Source of the DNA: Cytophagales bacterium
GTDB taxonomy: Bacteria; Bacteroidota; Bacteroidia; Cytophagales; Spirosomataceae
Direction: 5' to 3'
NCBI GenBank assembly: GCA_013298025.1
Contig: JAAFJE010000008.1
Coordinates: 150,676-214,675, forward strand
DNA length: 64,000 nucleotides
The position numbers were made by a program, and so were the translations under genes. Below, in pieces: positions 35,246 to 45,220 of the stretch (position 1 is the first letter of the stretch; every line of letters starts with the position of its first letter). The notes under the pieces were generated by a model that worked only from the letters and a program-made list of their open reading frames with translations, did not search any database and had not been told where the DNA came from.

Positions 35246-36901
35246 TCAGAAATAAATACCAAAAGTAAGCATTCCTTTTATCCACGTATTTTTGATAGTT
35301 GCCGAAGCAAAATCAGCCGAATTACTCAATACGTATGGGGCATAGCTTTGTTGCGATTGAGCAAACAAGCAAGCTGCATCTATGTAAAACGTTTTATCTC
35401 TATAGCCCAATCCTCCCGAATAAATGGTTTGCGAGCGGTCGAATTTTGTGCCATTGTCGATACTCGTTTCATACGGGTCGGCGTTGTAGGCTACGCCTGC
35501 TCTGAGCGAAATTTGTCCGATGCGATATTCGCCTCCAACTTTCATATTTAGCACATTGCGATAATTCCGTTTGATAAGCTGTGTACTGTAGCTAAGTTCA
35601 CTAGCGGTATAATCGTCGTTCATCGTAGTCGAAAGCTTCATGCCTTTGTAAGCAACATACTCTAGGTCGGCTGATAAAAAGCCTTTTTTTCCAAAAAATA
35701 AGGCCACACCGCCACTAGCCTTGAAAGGGGTATTTAGTTGATAGGTCACATCAACGGGCTGTGTCGATAATTTGGGAATGGAGCGTACATAATAACGATT
35801 GTTGTTAAACACGATGCCGTAGCCCAACGAAGCCAGTTTATTAGCAATATTTATTGCGTCGGTGCCAGGATTTTCGGCAAATACGATGCCCGTTTTGGCA
35901 GCATCTACGTTTACTTTCAACGAAGAAGAGGTGGTTTCGTCGATGTTGTACCAAGTAGGCGTTACGATAGAAGCCCCAAAACGTAAGGTGTTGTTGGGCT
36001 TATAGATAAACCCAGCCGTTAGGTTAAGTCCTGTGCCTGTTGTGACCAGCGATTTGGTTTGGTCGAACGACTGAATAGCATCGTGGTTAATAAAATTTTC
36101 GGAATACGTACTTTTGGTTTCGTACCTAAAACTCGGAATACCAAGCGAAAAGCCCAAGTAAAACTTTTCGTTGGCAGTACCGCCATAGCCAACAGTCCAT
36201 TGGCTTGTACGCCCTGTCGATTCAAAATTATAGTTTTGCTGTACACTTTTGCCAGCTTCTGCTCCTACGAATGGGTCGGAACTGGTACCATTAGGTGTAA
36301 CCAAAAATGACCAATAATACATATCGCTTTGATACAAAAAATTAGGTGCATCGCTATACAAACCTGTTTTAAAATCACTGAGAGATAGGTTATTATCTCT
36401 AATATCTTGGTTAGTGACATTAGCAAAATAGTCAACCATCGATGAGGCATAATTCGTGCCAGCAAAGCTCACTTTGCTGTAAAGGGTATTCTGACGATTA
36501 TAGGTAATGGCCCAGTTGCCTCGCCAGCTATTGCGATAAGCGGGCGGTTCGCCAGCAAAAACAATACCGATGTTCGCAACATTGAAGTTTTCGGTATTGG
36601 CATCTTTACTACTGGTATTTACAATATAAGCACTGTTATTGCTTACCTGTTGATAGGCTGGCGAAAAGCTAAATTCAGAGCGGGTATAAAAACCTAAGCC
36701 CGCAGGGTTGCCAGAAGTATTGCTTACGTCTGCCCCCAAAGCACTATGATTGCCACCCAATGCCTGCATACGTGCCGAGCCATTGGGTGCAGTTTGAGAG
36801 AAAAGCCTTGCTAAACTTTCGTAATTATTATCTTGGGCACTGAGCGTATGCGTGCCTATAGCGAAGCTGGCAATAAGTTGTATCAGGTGAATACGTTTCA
36901 T
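35246..36901 (-). CDS. OMPP1/FadL-like outer membrane protein
   Basis: 551 residues with a signal peptide (MKRIHLIQLIASFAIGTHTLSAQ). The mature N-terminus ARLFSQTAPNGSARMQALGGNHSALGADVSNTSGNPAGLGFY carries the NPAGLG signature of FadL/TodX channels. The rest alternates short amphipathic strands (YLGFSLGIPSFRYETKSTY, LRFGASIVTPTWYN, ...) and ends in the aromatic ITFGIYF-like strand MLTFGIYF. These proteins import hydrophobic compounds across the outer membrane; the ligand is not visible. Confidence 0.82.
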   Translation of the reverse strand: MKRIHLIQLIASFAIGTHTLSAQDNNYESLARLFSQTAPNGSARMQALGGNHSALGADVSNTSGNPAGLGFYTRSEFSFSPAYQQVSNNSAYIVNTSSKDANTENFNVANIGIVFAGEPPAYRNSWRGNWAITYNRQNTLYSKVSFAGTNYASSMVDYFANVTNQDIRDNNLSLSDFKTGLYSDAPNFLYQSDMYYWSFLVTPNGTSSDPFVGAEAGKSVQQNYNFESTGRTSQWTVGYGGTANEKFYLGFSLGIPSFRYETKSTYSENFINHDAIQSFDQTKSLVTTGTGLNLTAGFIYKPNNTLRFGASIVTPTWYNIDETTSSSLKVNVDAAKTGIVFAENPGTDAINIANKLASLGYGIVFNNNRYYVRSIPKLSTQPVDVTYQLNTPFKASGGVALFFGKKGFLSADLEYVAYKGMKLSTTMNDDYTASELSYSTQLIKRNYRNVLNMKVGGEYRIGQISLRAGVAYNADPYETSIDNGTKFDRSQTIYSGGLGYRDKTFYIDAACLFAQSQQSYAPYVLSNSADFASATIKNTWIKGMLTFGIYF

Positions 36902-37062
36902 GACATTCTTTTAGTTAAATGGATATTCAAACAAACAAAAGCAGGGGGAATGATGTACTAATGACAACCATCTTTGGCTTTTCCCCCTTTAATAAAAATG
37001 CTTTTTTCTATTTTGGGGCAAAGATGTAAAAAGCCTCGATAGATGCAAAATAAATAACGAAA

Positions 37063-37095
37063 AAAGCCCCTGTCAAGTATATCGACAGGGGCTTT
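37063..37095 (-). terminator. Terminator after the low-complexity lipoprotein gene
   Basis: Perfect 12-bp stem (AAAGCCCCTGTC / GACAGGGGCTTT), 9-nt loop, with a T-run on the reverse strand; 19 bp past the stop. Confidence 0.85.
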
Positions 37096-37113
37096 CTACA
37101 ATGCCTGAATGGC

Positions 37114-38112
37114 TTATCTTGGGCCACGAGAGCGTCCACCACCGCCGCCGCTACTACCGCCACTGCTGCTTCCGCTACTACTACCACTACTCGAATTTGA
37201 ACTAGAATTACTCCAAGAATTAGTACTTCTATTGCTATTAGAATTGTTGTTAGAAGACCAATCCCACGAGCTATTCGTGTTATTATTGTTATAGTTATTC
37301 GTACCGCTTCGACTGCCATCTCTTCTAGGACGAGAGTAGTAATCGTTGCTACTTACATCACTTGTACTACGATTGCCTCTTGGATTGCTTCGTGAATTAT
37401 CAAAATCGCCATTATAAGCCGAATTTGAATAAGTACGAGTACGAGGTCTAACATTATTCGATGATACATTCGGATTAGCCCCGCCTATGTTTGTGCCATA
37501 GTTGTAGCTGTAGTAGTTCCGATTAAACGAATAATAGCTATTATTGTAATACCAAGGGTCATAGTAGCTATAATACCCATAGTTGTATGGGCTGTAGCCC
37601 CAACCGCCATAAGAGTACATCCAGCGGCTGCTTCCCCAAGCCCAAGGGTCATAGTAGCCCCCCCACATAGGGTCGTAGCTACTCCACATCGAACTGTAGG
37701 GACTCCAACGGTTGTAGCCCCAACCAAAGGAGATAGAAGGATTATAATACCAGTTATTTAACCCGTAGTTATAATTGTAGTTATTGTACCCATACGATTG
37801 ATAGGGCGTACTACGGTAAGCACTGCGGGAATCGAGCCAATTTTGAGAGTAGTACTCGTTCGTACCTCTGGTGGTATCGTTGCCTCTGTAAGTGCGGCTG
37901 TAAGGATAGCGGTCGTAGTCTTCCTCTTCTGCCACAAATACAGGTCGTTGTCCTAACGAACCAGACCGAATATCGCCAGCAGAGGCGTACAAGTCGTCAT
38001 ATACCGCCGATGTAGTGGTACGATTGGCTACTTGTTGAGACGAGCTACACCCCCAAGCCAAGCTTATCGCCAGTGCAGCAGATACACATTTTATGGAGCG
38101 TTGCATGTTCAT
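37114..38112 (-). CDS. Tyr/Asn/Ser/Gly-rich low-complexity lipoprotein
   Basis: 332 residues. A lipobox (ISLAWGCSSS, Cys22) is followed by an acidic segment (VAEEEDYDRYPYSRTY), a ~110-residue aromatic region with repeated W/Y/G/N words (YNNYNYNYGLNNWYYNPSIS, YDPWAWGSSRWMYSYGGWGY), then an Arg/Asn/Ser stretch and an extreme tail of Ser and Gly ending RSRGPR. No globular domain is apparent, and it may be an extended surface polymer or matrix protein. A near-consensus promoter lies upstream at 38210-38239. Confidence 0.7.
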   Translation of the reverse strand: MNMQRSIKCVSAALAISLAWGCSSSQQVANRTTTSAVYDDLYASAGDIRSGSLGQRPVFVAEEEDYDRYPYSRTYRGNDTTRGTNEYYSQNWLDSRSAYRSTPYQSYGYNNYNYNYGLNNWYYNPSISFGWGYNRWSPYSSMWSSYDPMWGGYYDPWAWGSSRWMYSYGGWGYSPYNYGYYSYYDPWYYNNSYYSFNRNYYSYNYGTNIGGANPNVSSNNVRPRTRTYSNSAYNGDFDNSRSNPRGNRSTSDVSSNDYYSRPRRDGSRSGTNNYNNNNTNSSWDWSSNNNSNSNRSTNSWSNSSSNSSSGSSSGSSSGGSSGGGGGRSRGPR

Positions 38113-38209
38113 AACACGTAAAGTTTTAAGATGCGAGAAGATTAATGGAGCAATCTTTCTACGTTAAACCACAAATTATTTGCTATAACTTAACCGAAAA
38201 AACATATAA

Positions 38210-38239
38210 CAAACTTACAACAAAAACTTATCTTTGCAA
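38210..38239 (-). promoter_or_regulatory. Promoter of the low-complexity lipoprotein gene
   Basis: Reverse-strand TTG (38239-38237), 19-nt spacer, TAAGTTTG (38217-38210). This fits TTG...TAnnTTTG; the leader to the ATG is about 90 nt. A second -7-like box, TATCTTTG (38229-38236), lies on the forward strand. Otherwise the 383-bp gap 38113-38495 shows no gene. Confidence 0.55.
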
Positions 38240-38495
38240 GATATTTCACACGTCAATAACAGATTTATTTCTTTGTAAGTTTCAATATCTTCAAGAATAA
38301 ATGATAACCTGTGGTGTTTATACGGTTCAGTACTGTAGTATAACGTTGGAAAGAAGAATGCTGTTTTTGGATTTTATACCTTTATGACATCTTCTATAAC
38401 GTGTACCCCTATCTTTTTTGTATATTTTTTCTGTGGACTTTTAGGGCGATGAGCGTTTCTAGTCAACAATTAACCAAATAATTTTTATTAAAAAC

Positions 38496-39974
38496 ATGAG
38501 CAAAAGCTTACCTAAACGTAGCGAAAACTATTCTGAGTGGTACAACGAACTGGTGAAGCGTGCCGATTTGGCCGAAAACTCTGCGGTAAGAGGTTGTATG
38601 GTAATCAAACCTTATGGCTATTCTATCTGGGAAAAAATGCAAAGGGCTTTAGATGATATGTTCAAAGAAACAGGACATACCAATGCCTATTTCCCACTTT
38701 TTGTACCCAAAAGTTTGTTTGAAGCCGAAGAAAAAAATGCCGAAGGTTTTGCCAAAGAATGTGCTGTAGTAACGCACTATCGCCTTAAAAACGACCCCGA
38801 CCACAAAGGTAAGTTGATGGTTGACCCCAACGCTCGTCTGGAAGAAGAATTGGTGGTGCGTCCTACCAGTGAGGCGGTTATCTGGAATACATACCGCAAC
38901 TGGATTCAATCGTATCGTGACCTCCCTCTGTTGATTAACCAGTGGGCCAACGTGGTGCGTTGGGAAATGCGTACACGCTTGTTTTTAAGAACCGCCGAGT
39001 TTTTGTGGCAAGAAGGACACACGGCTCATGCTACCGCCGAAGAGGCCATTGCCGAAACCGAACAAATGCTCGAAGTATATGCTACTTTTGCCGAGCAATT
39101 TATGGCAGTACCCGTGGTAAGAGGTAAAAAAACAGCCAACGAGCGTTTTGCTGGTGCCGAAGAAACGTATTGTATCGAGGCTATGATGCAAGATGGGAAG
39201 GCTTTGCAAGCAGGAACTTCGCACTTTTTGGGACAAAATTTTGCCAAGGCTTTTGATGTCAAATTCTCGAATAAATCTAACCAATTGGAATACGTTTGGG
39301 GTACTTCTTGGGGTGTATCCACTCGCTTGATGGGTGCTTTGATTATGGCTCATTCCGATGATGAGGGTTTGGTTTTGCCTCCAAAATTAGCCCCAATCCA
39401 AGTGGTGATTGTGCCTATTTTCAAAGGTGCCGAACAACTCGAACAAATCACAGAAGCGGTTAAGCCTATTGTACAAACCTTGAAAAAAGCAGGTGTGTCG
39501 GTAAAATTCGATAATTCCGATAAGCAATCGCCGGGCTTTAAATTTGCTGAATACGAATTGAAAGGCGTGCCTGTTCGCTTGGCTATTGGGGCGCGTGACC
39601 TTGCCAATGGCACGGTAGAAATTGCCCGCCGAGATACCAAGGTGAAAGCAACTTACCCCTTGAGCGACGTGGTGACGGTTGTACAAAACCTTTTGGAAGA
39701 AATTCAAGAAAATATTTACCAAAGAGCTTTGTCTTTCCGCAATGAAAATATTCGTCAAATCGACAACTGGGATGAGTTTGTGCAGGTATTAGAAGAAAAA
39801 TCGGGCTTTATTGCAGCCCATTGGGATGGCACAAGCGAAACCGAAGAGAAAATCAAGGAGCTTACCAAAGCAACGATTCGTTGTATTCCTTTAGATGCCG
39901 TGGAAGAAGAAGGAACGTGTATTTTGACGGGCAAGCCTTCGGCTAAACGTGTGATTTTTGCTAAAGCGTACTAA
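38496..39974 (+). CDS. proS: Prolyl-tRNA synthetase (archaeal/eukaryote-like type)
   Basis: 492 residues, the short ProS form without the bacterial editing insertion. It starts [24 protein letters not shown], typical of this type. Class II motifs are visible: [18 protein letters not shown] (motif 1 region, about 33), [24 protein letters not shown] (about 121), [26 protein letters not shown] (motif 2, about 150) and [24 protein letters not shown] (motif 3, about 268). A C-terminal anticodon domain and zinc-like end (CIPLD...[10 protein letters not shown]) follow. It charges tRNA-Pro in the cytoplasm. Single gene with a terminator. Confidence 0.97.
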   Translation: MSKSLPKRSENYSEWYNELVKRADLAENSAVRGCMVIKPYGYSIWEKMQRALDDMFKETGHTNAYFPLFVPKSLFEAEEKNAEGFAKECAVVTHYRLKNDPDHKGKLMVDPNARLEEELVVRPTSEAVIWNTYRNWIQSYRDLPLLINQWANVVRWEMRTRLFLRTAEFLWQEGHTAHATAEEAIAETEQMLEVYATFAEQFMAVPVVRGKKTANERFAGAEETYCIEAMMQDGKALQAGTSHFLGQNFAKAFDVKFSNKSNQLEYVWGTSWGVSTRLMGALIMAHSDDEGLVLPPKLAPIQVVIVPIFKGAEQLEQITEAVKPIVQTLKKAGVSVKFDNSDKQSPGFKFAEYELKGVPVRLAIGARDLANGTVEIARRDTKVKATYPLSDVVTVVQNLLEEIQENIYQRALSFRNENIRQIDNWDEFVQVLEEKSGFIAAHWDGTSETEEKIKELTKATIRCIPLDAVEEEGTCILTGKPSAKRVIFAKAY

Positions 39975-40075
39975 ATGTGAATTGTGAATTATCAATTAGT
40001 GTATTGATTTACAGAACCTTACACTTGATTTTAATTAACAATAATTTTGCAAGATTCCTAGGAGATTTTCCCATA

Positions 40076-40114
40076 AAAAAACCGCCGTGTTCATAAGAGC
40101 ATGGCGGTTTTTTA
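40076..40114 (+). terminator. proS / acidic-protein shared terminator
   Basis: AAAAAACCGCCGTG / CATGGCGGTTTTTT stem (one G-T pair), 10-nt loop, usable from both sides; it lies between the convergent proS and the gene ending at 40131. Confidence 0.85.
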
Positions 40115-40130
40115 TTGGGAAAAATTAAAA

Positions 40131-40535
40131 TTATTCAGCTTTCCAAACAATCTTTTTCTGCTTGCCTACAATAAATACGATTCTGGTAGGACTAGGCAAC
40201 AACACCAAACGGGCATTGGCGGCAGGGTCTTCTACGTATTCTACCTCTACGCCAGCGTCTTTGCCAATTTCGATGCTTTCGTCTTTTGCTACCACAAATT
40301 TCTTGGCCAAATAAGCCGTAGGCAATAATACATCCGACTCAGGACAATATTCGTCGTGTACTTCTTGTAGAATACCTTCTAAAAAGTCACCATATTCATC
40401 ATTAAAGTCATCTTCTAAATCGTGAAGCTCTTCTTCTACATCGTCGTAAGCTGCATGATCGTATCCCATCTGACTGAGTTCTACTCTTTTCTCAAATAAG
40501 GTTACTAACGCTTCGTCAAGTTTTTTCAAGTCCAT
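40131..40535 (-). CDS. Acidic protein of unknown function
   Basis: 134 residues from the ATG of MDLKKLDEALVTLFEKRVEL. The frame is open upstream to a GTG at 40628, but that GTG overlaps a promoter -7 box, so the transcript would start after it. The protein is strongly acidic (YDDVEEELHDLEDDFNDEYGDFLEG) with a conserved-looking CPESDVLLPTAYLAKKF block and a basic C-terminal strand RIVFIVGKQKKIVWK. I recall similar proteins in other Cytophagales but know no function. Probably cytoplasmic. Confidence 0.6.
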   Translation of the reverse strand: MDLKKLDEALVTLFEKRVELSQMGYDHAAYDDVEEELHDLEDDFNDEYGDFLEGILQEVHDEYCPESDVLLPTAYLAKKFVVAKDESIEIGKDAGVEVEYVEDPAANARLVLLPSPTRIVFIVGKQKKIVWKAE

Positions 40536-40627
40536 TTTTGGGTCTGTTTCTGTAAATACAAAAAAATCACCTGCGAAAGCAACGCCATCCAGTCGTGTTG
40601 CTGTGATTACTTCGAGGTTGTAAAACA

Positions 40628-40655
40628 CAAAAATAGTAAATGACCTTTAACCAAA
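40628..40655 (-). promoter_or_regulatory. Promoter of the acidic-protein gene
   Basis: Reverse-strand TTTG (40655-40652), 16-nt spacer, TATTTTTG (40635-40628). Predicted start near 40621, giving about an 85-nt leader to the ATG at 40535. Confidence 0.45.
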
Positions 40656-40738
40656 CAGCATATTGATAGAAAAATTACGTAAGAAATCGCCCTTGTGCTA
40701 CTTGCATACCAAGCTCGACTAATTTTTTTTAGTATCGT

Positions 40739-41833
40739 TTAAATCAAAAAATCAAGCAGGGTCAAATCCCATGTGTGTTCGGGGTGATAAAAAATATGTC
40801 CGTGATCGATGTGCAAAGGCGAAGGAATATTGTTGTGATACAGTTGTCCTGTTCCGAGACCTTGGGGCAAAGGATTGGCGTATTCGGCTGTAAATTGCGC
40901 AATGGCATTGAGCCCAACATTCGATTCTAAAGCGGAAGTCATCCACCAGCCAATTTTTAGGCGATTGGCGTTTTCTATCCATTCTTGGCATTGCTGAAAA
41001 CCACCCACCAAGCTAGGTTTTAGAATGATGTATTGGGGCATTACTTTTTTGAGCAACTTGTATTTGTCGGTATAATCCATCATCCCAATCAATTCTTCGT
41101 CGAGGGCAATAGGCACGGGGCTATGCTGACAAAGGTAGGCGATATGCTCTATATTACCCTGCTTGATGGGCTGTTCTATCGAATGCAAATCGTATTGGGC
41201 AAGAACTTGTAGTTTGTCGAGGGCTTCTGCTGGACTAAAAGCACCGTTGGCATCTACTCGAAGGGTGATTTGTTCCTTGCTAAAATGCGAACGAATATAG
41301 CCGAGCAGCTCACATTCTTTTTCAAAGTCGATAGCCCCTACTTTCATTTTTATAGTTGTGTATCCTGCTGCCAGCTTTTCGTCTATTTGTTTGAGCATAA
41401 ACGATTTATCGCCCATCCAAATCAAGCCATTAATAAGCAATTGGCGTTCGCCTTGGTGAAAAGCATTGGGATAAATGATGCGTTTGCCTCCATTCAAAAA
41501 ATCGAGCATGGCGGTTTCAAAACCAAATACAATCGAAGGAAATGCCTTATCGAGTACTTGCTGCAAAATGATATTGAGGTTCCAAGGATATACTTCGAGG
41601 TCGATATTGTTAAAAAACTCACAAATGCTCAGTAATTGCAATTCAAAGTCGGGGCGGTCGTCAATGCTAAGTCCTTTGAGCGGGGCACACTCTCCTAAGC
41701 CAAAAACTTGTGGGTTTTCGGTATCAAAGATTTTGATAAAGTAACTATCTTTCTCTGTGAGTACACCTCTCGAAGTGCCTGCTTCAAATTTAAAATGCAG
41801 GGTATGTTTGGAAAAAACCGCTTTGAGACTCAT
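40739..41833 (-). CDS. menC: o-Succinylbenzoate synthase (enolase superfamily)
   Basis: 364 residues, the length of OSBS-type enolase-superfamily enzymes. The catalytic set is complete: the KxK pair in TIKMKVG (about 156), the metal ligands Asp in RVDANGA (about 187), Glu in SIEQPI (about 214) and Asp/Glu in ALDEELIG (about 239), and the opposing Lys in ILKPSLVGG (about 265). OSBS dehydrates SHCHC to o-succinylbenzoate in menaquinone synthesis. Other men genes are not nearby, and related dipeptide epimerases exist, so the substrate is an inference from overall similarity to Bacteroidota MenC. Confidence 0.85.
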   Translation of the reverse strand: MSLKAVFSKHTLHFKFEAGTSRGVLTEKDSYFIKIFDTENPQVFGLGECAPLKGLSIDDRPDFELQLLSICEFFNNIDLEVYPWNLNIILQQVLDKAFPSIVFGFETAMLDFLNGGKRIIYPNAFHQGERQLLINGLIWMGDKSFMLKQIDEKLAAGYTTIKMKVGAIDFEKECELLGYIRSHFSKEQITLRVDANGAFSPAEALDKLQVLAQYDLHSIEQPIKQGNIEHIAYLCQHSPVPIALDEELIGMMDYTDKYKLLKKVMPQYIILKPSLVGGFQQCQEWIENANRLKIGWWMTSALESNVGLNAIAQFTAEYANPLPQGLGTGQLYHNNIPSPLHIDHGHIFYHPEHTWDLTLLDFLI

Positions 41834-42122
41834 GTTTTGAATAGCTAATACTGTATGTTTTTAGTAGGTTTGATAAAGAAAATATAAATAACAGCAAGAC
41901 AAAGGCAAGTAAGGATTAATTGGCACAGGCGATGCAATGACGCAATTGTAAAGATGCCTTCGCTTTGTTTGTCAAATCTACAAATCTTTTCTGTATTTCA
42001 ACTTATACAAGTTGTTTTGATACAAAAGGGAGGTGAAATTAGTAAAAAGTCGGAACTCTTTTAGAATTTTGTAGGATAAAGTTTTTAAAAACACATTGGC
42101 TTTTGATAAGCATCGAAGATTT

Positions 42123-43178
42123 ATGGCTTTTGTAGAAAAATATATTCTGACATATTGCTTACGCCCCTTTTCATGGGTATATGGTTGTATTACAGCCATT
42201 CGGAATTTTTTATTTGATAAAGGATATAAAAAAAGTACAAAATTCGACTTTCCTGTTATCAGTGTAGGCAATATCACCGTAGGCGGTACCGGCAAAACGC
42301 CACACGTAGAATACCTGATTCGGCTATTGGCTACATCGTACCGAGTAGCAACGCTTAGTAGAGGCTATGGGCGTAAAACCAAGGGATTTATCCTTGCCGA
42401 TGCCACCACCAATGCCGATGCTATTGGCGACGAACCACAACAATTTTACCAAAAATTTGCTCCTCATATTGCCGTAGCGGTGGGCGAAAAACGAGTAGAA
42501 GCCATGCAACGTTTGCAAGCGTTGTATCCTGTCGAAATTGGTATTTTAGACGATGCGTTTCAACACCGAGCCATCACTCCGTCCTTGTCGATTGTATTGG
42601 TTGATTATAACCGTCCTATAGACGAGGACTTTCCTTTTCCGGCCGGTCGCTTGCGAGAAAACAGAAGCGGATTGCAACGGGCCGATGTCATTATTGTGAG
42701 TAAATGCCCTGCCGATTTGGATGAAAAGCAACAAGCCATTTGGGAAAAACGCCTAAGAAAATACCATCCTAAGCCCTGTCCTATTTTTTTCACAACCATC
42801 CGTTATGCCCCCATTACACCGTATGCCGTAGAAAATACGTTGGCACTTACAGAGGCTTGTGTATTGGTAACGGGCATTGCCAAAGCCGATGTATTGGAAA
42901 ACTATTTGCAAACACAAGTTGCTTCGGTGCAGCACTTGCGTTTTGCCGACCACCATGTTTATACCGCCACCGATATACACAAAATTTGTGCCATGGCACA
43001 AGACAAAAGCATTTTGACGACCGAAAAAGACATGGTAAAACTGAAGCCTCTGCTCCAAGCAATGAATATTTCGACAAAAGCTTTTTATTATGTGCCTATC
43101 GAAATTGCTTTTTTATTCGACCAAGCCCCCGTATTTAATGGGCTTGTAGTCCAGCATATCGAGCATTTTAAGAAATAA
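42123..43178 (+). CDS. lpxK: Tetraacyldisaccharide 4'-kinase
   Basis: 351 residues from the ATG of MAFVEKYILTYCLRPFSWVYG; a TTG nine codons upstream is less likely. An N-terminal membrane-associating helix is followed by VISVGNITVGGTGKTPHVEYLIRLL (Walker A region, about 47-72), LSRGYGRKTKGFILAD (about 80), GDEPQQF (about 103), ILDDAFQHRAI (about 142, Walker B-like) and FPAGRLREN (about 173). LpxK phosphorylates the 4' position of the lipid A disaccharide at the inner membrane. Full length. It is followed by a porin gene 70 bp downstream. Confidence 0.95.
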   Translation: MAFVEKYILTYCLRPFSWVYGCITAIRNFLFDKGYKKSTKFDFPVISVGNITVGGTGKTPHVEYLIRLLATSYRVATLSRGYGRKTKGFILADATTNADAIGDEPQQFYQKFAPHIAVAVGEKRVEAMQRLQALYPVEIGILDDAFQHRAITPSLSIVLVDYNRPIDEDFPFPAGRLRENRSGLQRADVIIVSKCPADLDEKQQAIWEKRLRKYHPKPCPIFFTTIRYAPITPYAVENTLALTEACVLVTGIAKADVLENYLQTQVASVQHLRFADHHVYTATDIHKICAMAQDKSILTTEKDMVKLKPLLQAMNISTKAFYYVPIEIAFLFDQAPVFNGLVVQHIEHFKK

Positions 43179-43248
43179 TAACACCGCCGCTTCGGATTTC
43201 TCTGATACAAGTGTACGGCAAGAGCATTTAAAGCGTTAATTTTGCATC

Positions 43249-45198
43249 GTGAAAATTCAATACTATATCTTAATCATGGTAGGACTTCTTGGAGCGAGAA
43301 GTCTTTCGGCACAAACAACCACCAGTGGTTTTCCTACGAGTGGTACAGGCACGGCTTTTCCACAAGCACAAAAGCCCATCAAGCCCAAAAGTGGCGGAAA
43401 TGTACTCGACGATTCGACGAAGGTAATTTATGGGCCAACCTCTACGAGGTATTTTTTAGAAGAAGACGTTTTCAATAATAGAAAACGCCTTTATACCATT
43501 GATACCACGCTATCGGGCTTTCATAACTTTAGCTATCCCAACCGCTTCGGGAATCAATACCAAGATTTAGCCAATCTTGGCACGGCCATTCGTCCTGTTT
43601 TTTACCAAGCTCCCGAGCAAATTGGCACAATGCTAGGCTATCATGCGTATCAGATGTATGCCATTATGCCCAAAGATGTAAAATATTACAACACCCGCTC
43701 GCCTTTTTCTAATGCCTATTATGTGCCAGGCGGAAACGGACAAGATATTCTTGAATTTGATTTTAACCGAAATGTGGATTCACTGTGGAACGTAGGCCTA
43801 ACGGTGCATCGCATTACTGCTACCAAGCAGTTGGTTGGCGGTAATACCAGTAGCTCTTCTCGCAACGAAGATAACCAAGTAGGGCATTGGGAGTTTATGT
43901 TGCATACCAACTACCAAACCAAAAACAAAAAATATACCCTTCTCGCCCACCTCAATCGCTTCGACCACAACATGGTTGACGAAGGTGGCGTACTCACCAG
44001 AGGCGTAAGCTATGACTCGTTGTTGCGTTATACCGACAATAGTGCTATTTTGTCTAATGCGTCGAGCCGTGACGAATGGAACAACGTACACGTATATCAT
44101 GAATATATTGGCTACAAAGGCTTACAGTTGTATCAAGTACTTGATTACCAAAGTCGTAAAATTCAGTTTGCCGACAAAGCTTATTCGACCAGTTTGGGTT
44201 ATAAATTTTATAAAAATACCTATTTGGCTAGTCCAACGACTACCGACTCTTTGTACAGTGGGTTGAGTTATAATATTTTTGAACATAAATCTGGGTTAAA
44301 AGGCTATTACAAAGGCTTTAATTATCGCTTGCACCTCCGACAACGATTTTTTACCTACCAAGATTTGTTGAGCGGTACGCAGTTTAGTCGTAATGAAAAC
44401 TTTGTAGGCGTATGGCTCAATCAATACCTGAAAGATAGCACCAGTAAAATTGTGGCCGAACTAGAATATTTGTTGGCAAGTGACTACAAATTGAAGTTTG
44501 AATTACAACGAAAATGGCTCAATCTCGGTTTTTACCGTACCTATACTTCGCCTACACTTGCACAGCAGTATATGTACAACAACTCTTTCCGTTGGAATTT
44601 GAAGAATTTAGATAACGTACTTTCCGATAATATTTACGCCTCCGCTAGTCCGCAATTTGGGCGACTTACCCTGCATCCTAGTGTTATGCTACAACGCATT
44701 GCCAACTACATTTACTTCGATACGGCGGCAGTAGTGCAACAATCGAACGCCGCTATAGCCATTTTTAGGGCTGGACTAGGCTTAGACTATTACAAAGGGA
44801 AGTTTTCGACTACCAACCAATTTTTTCTTACTACCACCACAGGCCCAGATTTGATACGAGTGCCCCACGTGTTTATCAATTCTCGTTTTGCCTTCGACTT
44901 ATTGTATGCCAAAGTATTGTTTATTCAAACGGGCGTTGAGCTACATTACAAGTCAAGTTATTACGGCGATGCCTTTATGCCTGCTACGCAGCAGTTTCAT
45001 TTACAAGACAGCCAGTTGTTGCCCGGCTATTTGATTGCCGATGTCTTTGCCGATTTACGCATCAATCGGGTTAGGTTGTTTTTCAAATTTTCGCACGTCA
45101 ATCATCGTTTGTTGGGCAATGGTTATTATGCAGCACCGGGTTTTGCAGGCATGGGACGAACCTTTGGTTTTGGGGTAAGATGGCTATTATTCGACTAA
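43249..45198 (+). CDS. Putative outer-membrane porin (Porin_10-like)
   Basis: 649 residues starting at a GTG, chosen because it gives a proper signal peptide (MKIQYYILIMVGLLGARSLSAQ). The mature N-terminus has a Gly/Thr/Pro-rich linker, then DDSTKVIYGPTSTRYFLEEDVFNN and LSGFHNFSYPNRFGNQYQDLANLGTA (about 88-113), typical of the Bacteroidota putative porin family. The remainder is a long series of aromatic-rich strands ending FGFGVRWLLFD with a terminal aromatic strand. It probably forms an outer-membrane barrel. It is followed 22 bp later by miaE. Confidence 0.8.
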   Translation: MKIQYYILIMVGLLGARSLSAQTTTSGFPTSGTGTAFPQAQKPIKPKSGGNVLDDSTKVIYGPTSTRYFLEEDVFNNRKRLYTIDTTLSGFHNFSYPNRFGNQYQDLANLGTAIRPVFYQAPEQIGTMLGYHAYQMYAIMPKDVKYYNTRSPFSNAYYVPGGNGQDILEFDFNRNVDSLWNVGLTVHRITATKQLVGGNTSSSSRNEDNQVGHWEFMLHTNYQTKNKKYTLLAHLNRFDHNMVDEGGVLTRGVSYDSLLRYTDNSAILSNASSRDEWNNVHVYHEYIGYKGLQLYQVLDYQSRKIQFADKAYSTSLGYKFYKNTYLASPTTTDSLYSGLSYNIFEHKSGLKGYYKGFNYRLHLRQRFFTYQDLLSGTQFSRNENFVGVWLNQYLKDSTSKIVAELEYLLASDYKLKFELQRKWLNLGFYRTYTSPTLAQQYMYNNSFRWNLKNLDNVLSDNIYASASPQFGRLTLHPSVMLQRIANYIYFDTAAVVQQSNAAIAIFRAGLGLDYYKGKFSTTNQFFLTTTTGPDLIRVPHVFINSRFAFDLLYAKVLFIQTGVELHYKSSYYGDAFMPATQQFHLQDSQLLPGYLIADVFADLRINRVRLFFKFSHVNHRLLGNGYYAAPGFAGMGRTFGFGVRWLLFD

Positions 45199-45220
45199 AC
45201 AGTAATCACTCAATCATGCT

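Noticed and set aside
37109..37294. Forward-strand frame rich in Leu/Pro opposite the lipoprotein tail
   Set aside because: It is the mirror of Ser/Gly-rich codons of the real reverse-strand gene.
40536..40628. GTG-initiated extension of the acidic protein
   Set aside because: The GTG coincides with the last base of a promoter -7 box, so the mRNA would start downstream of it; the ATG at 40535 is used.
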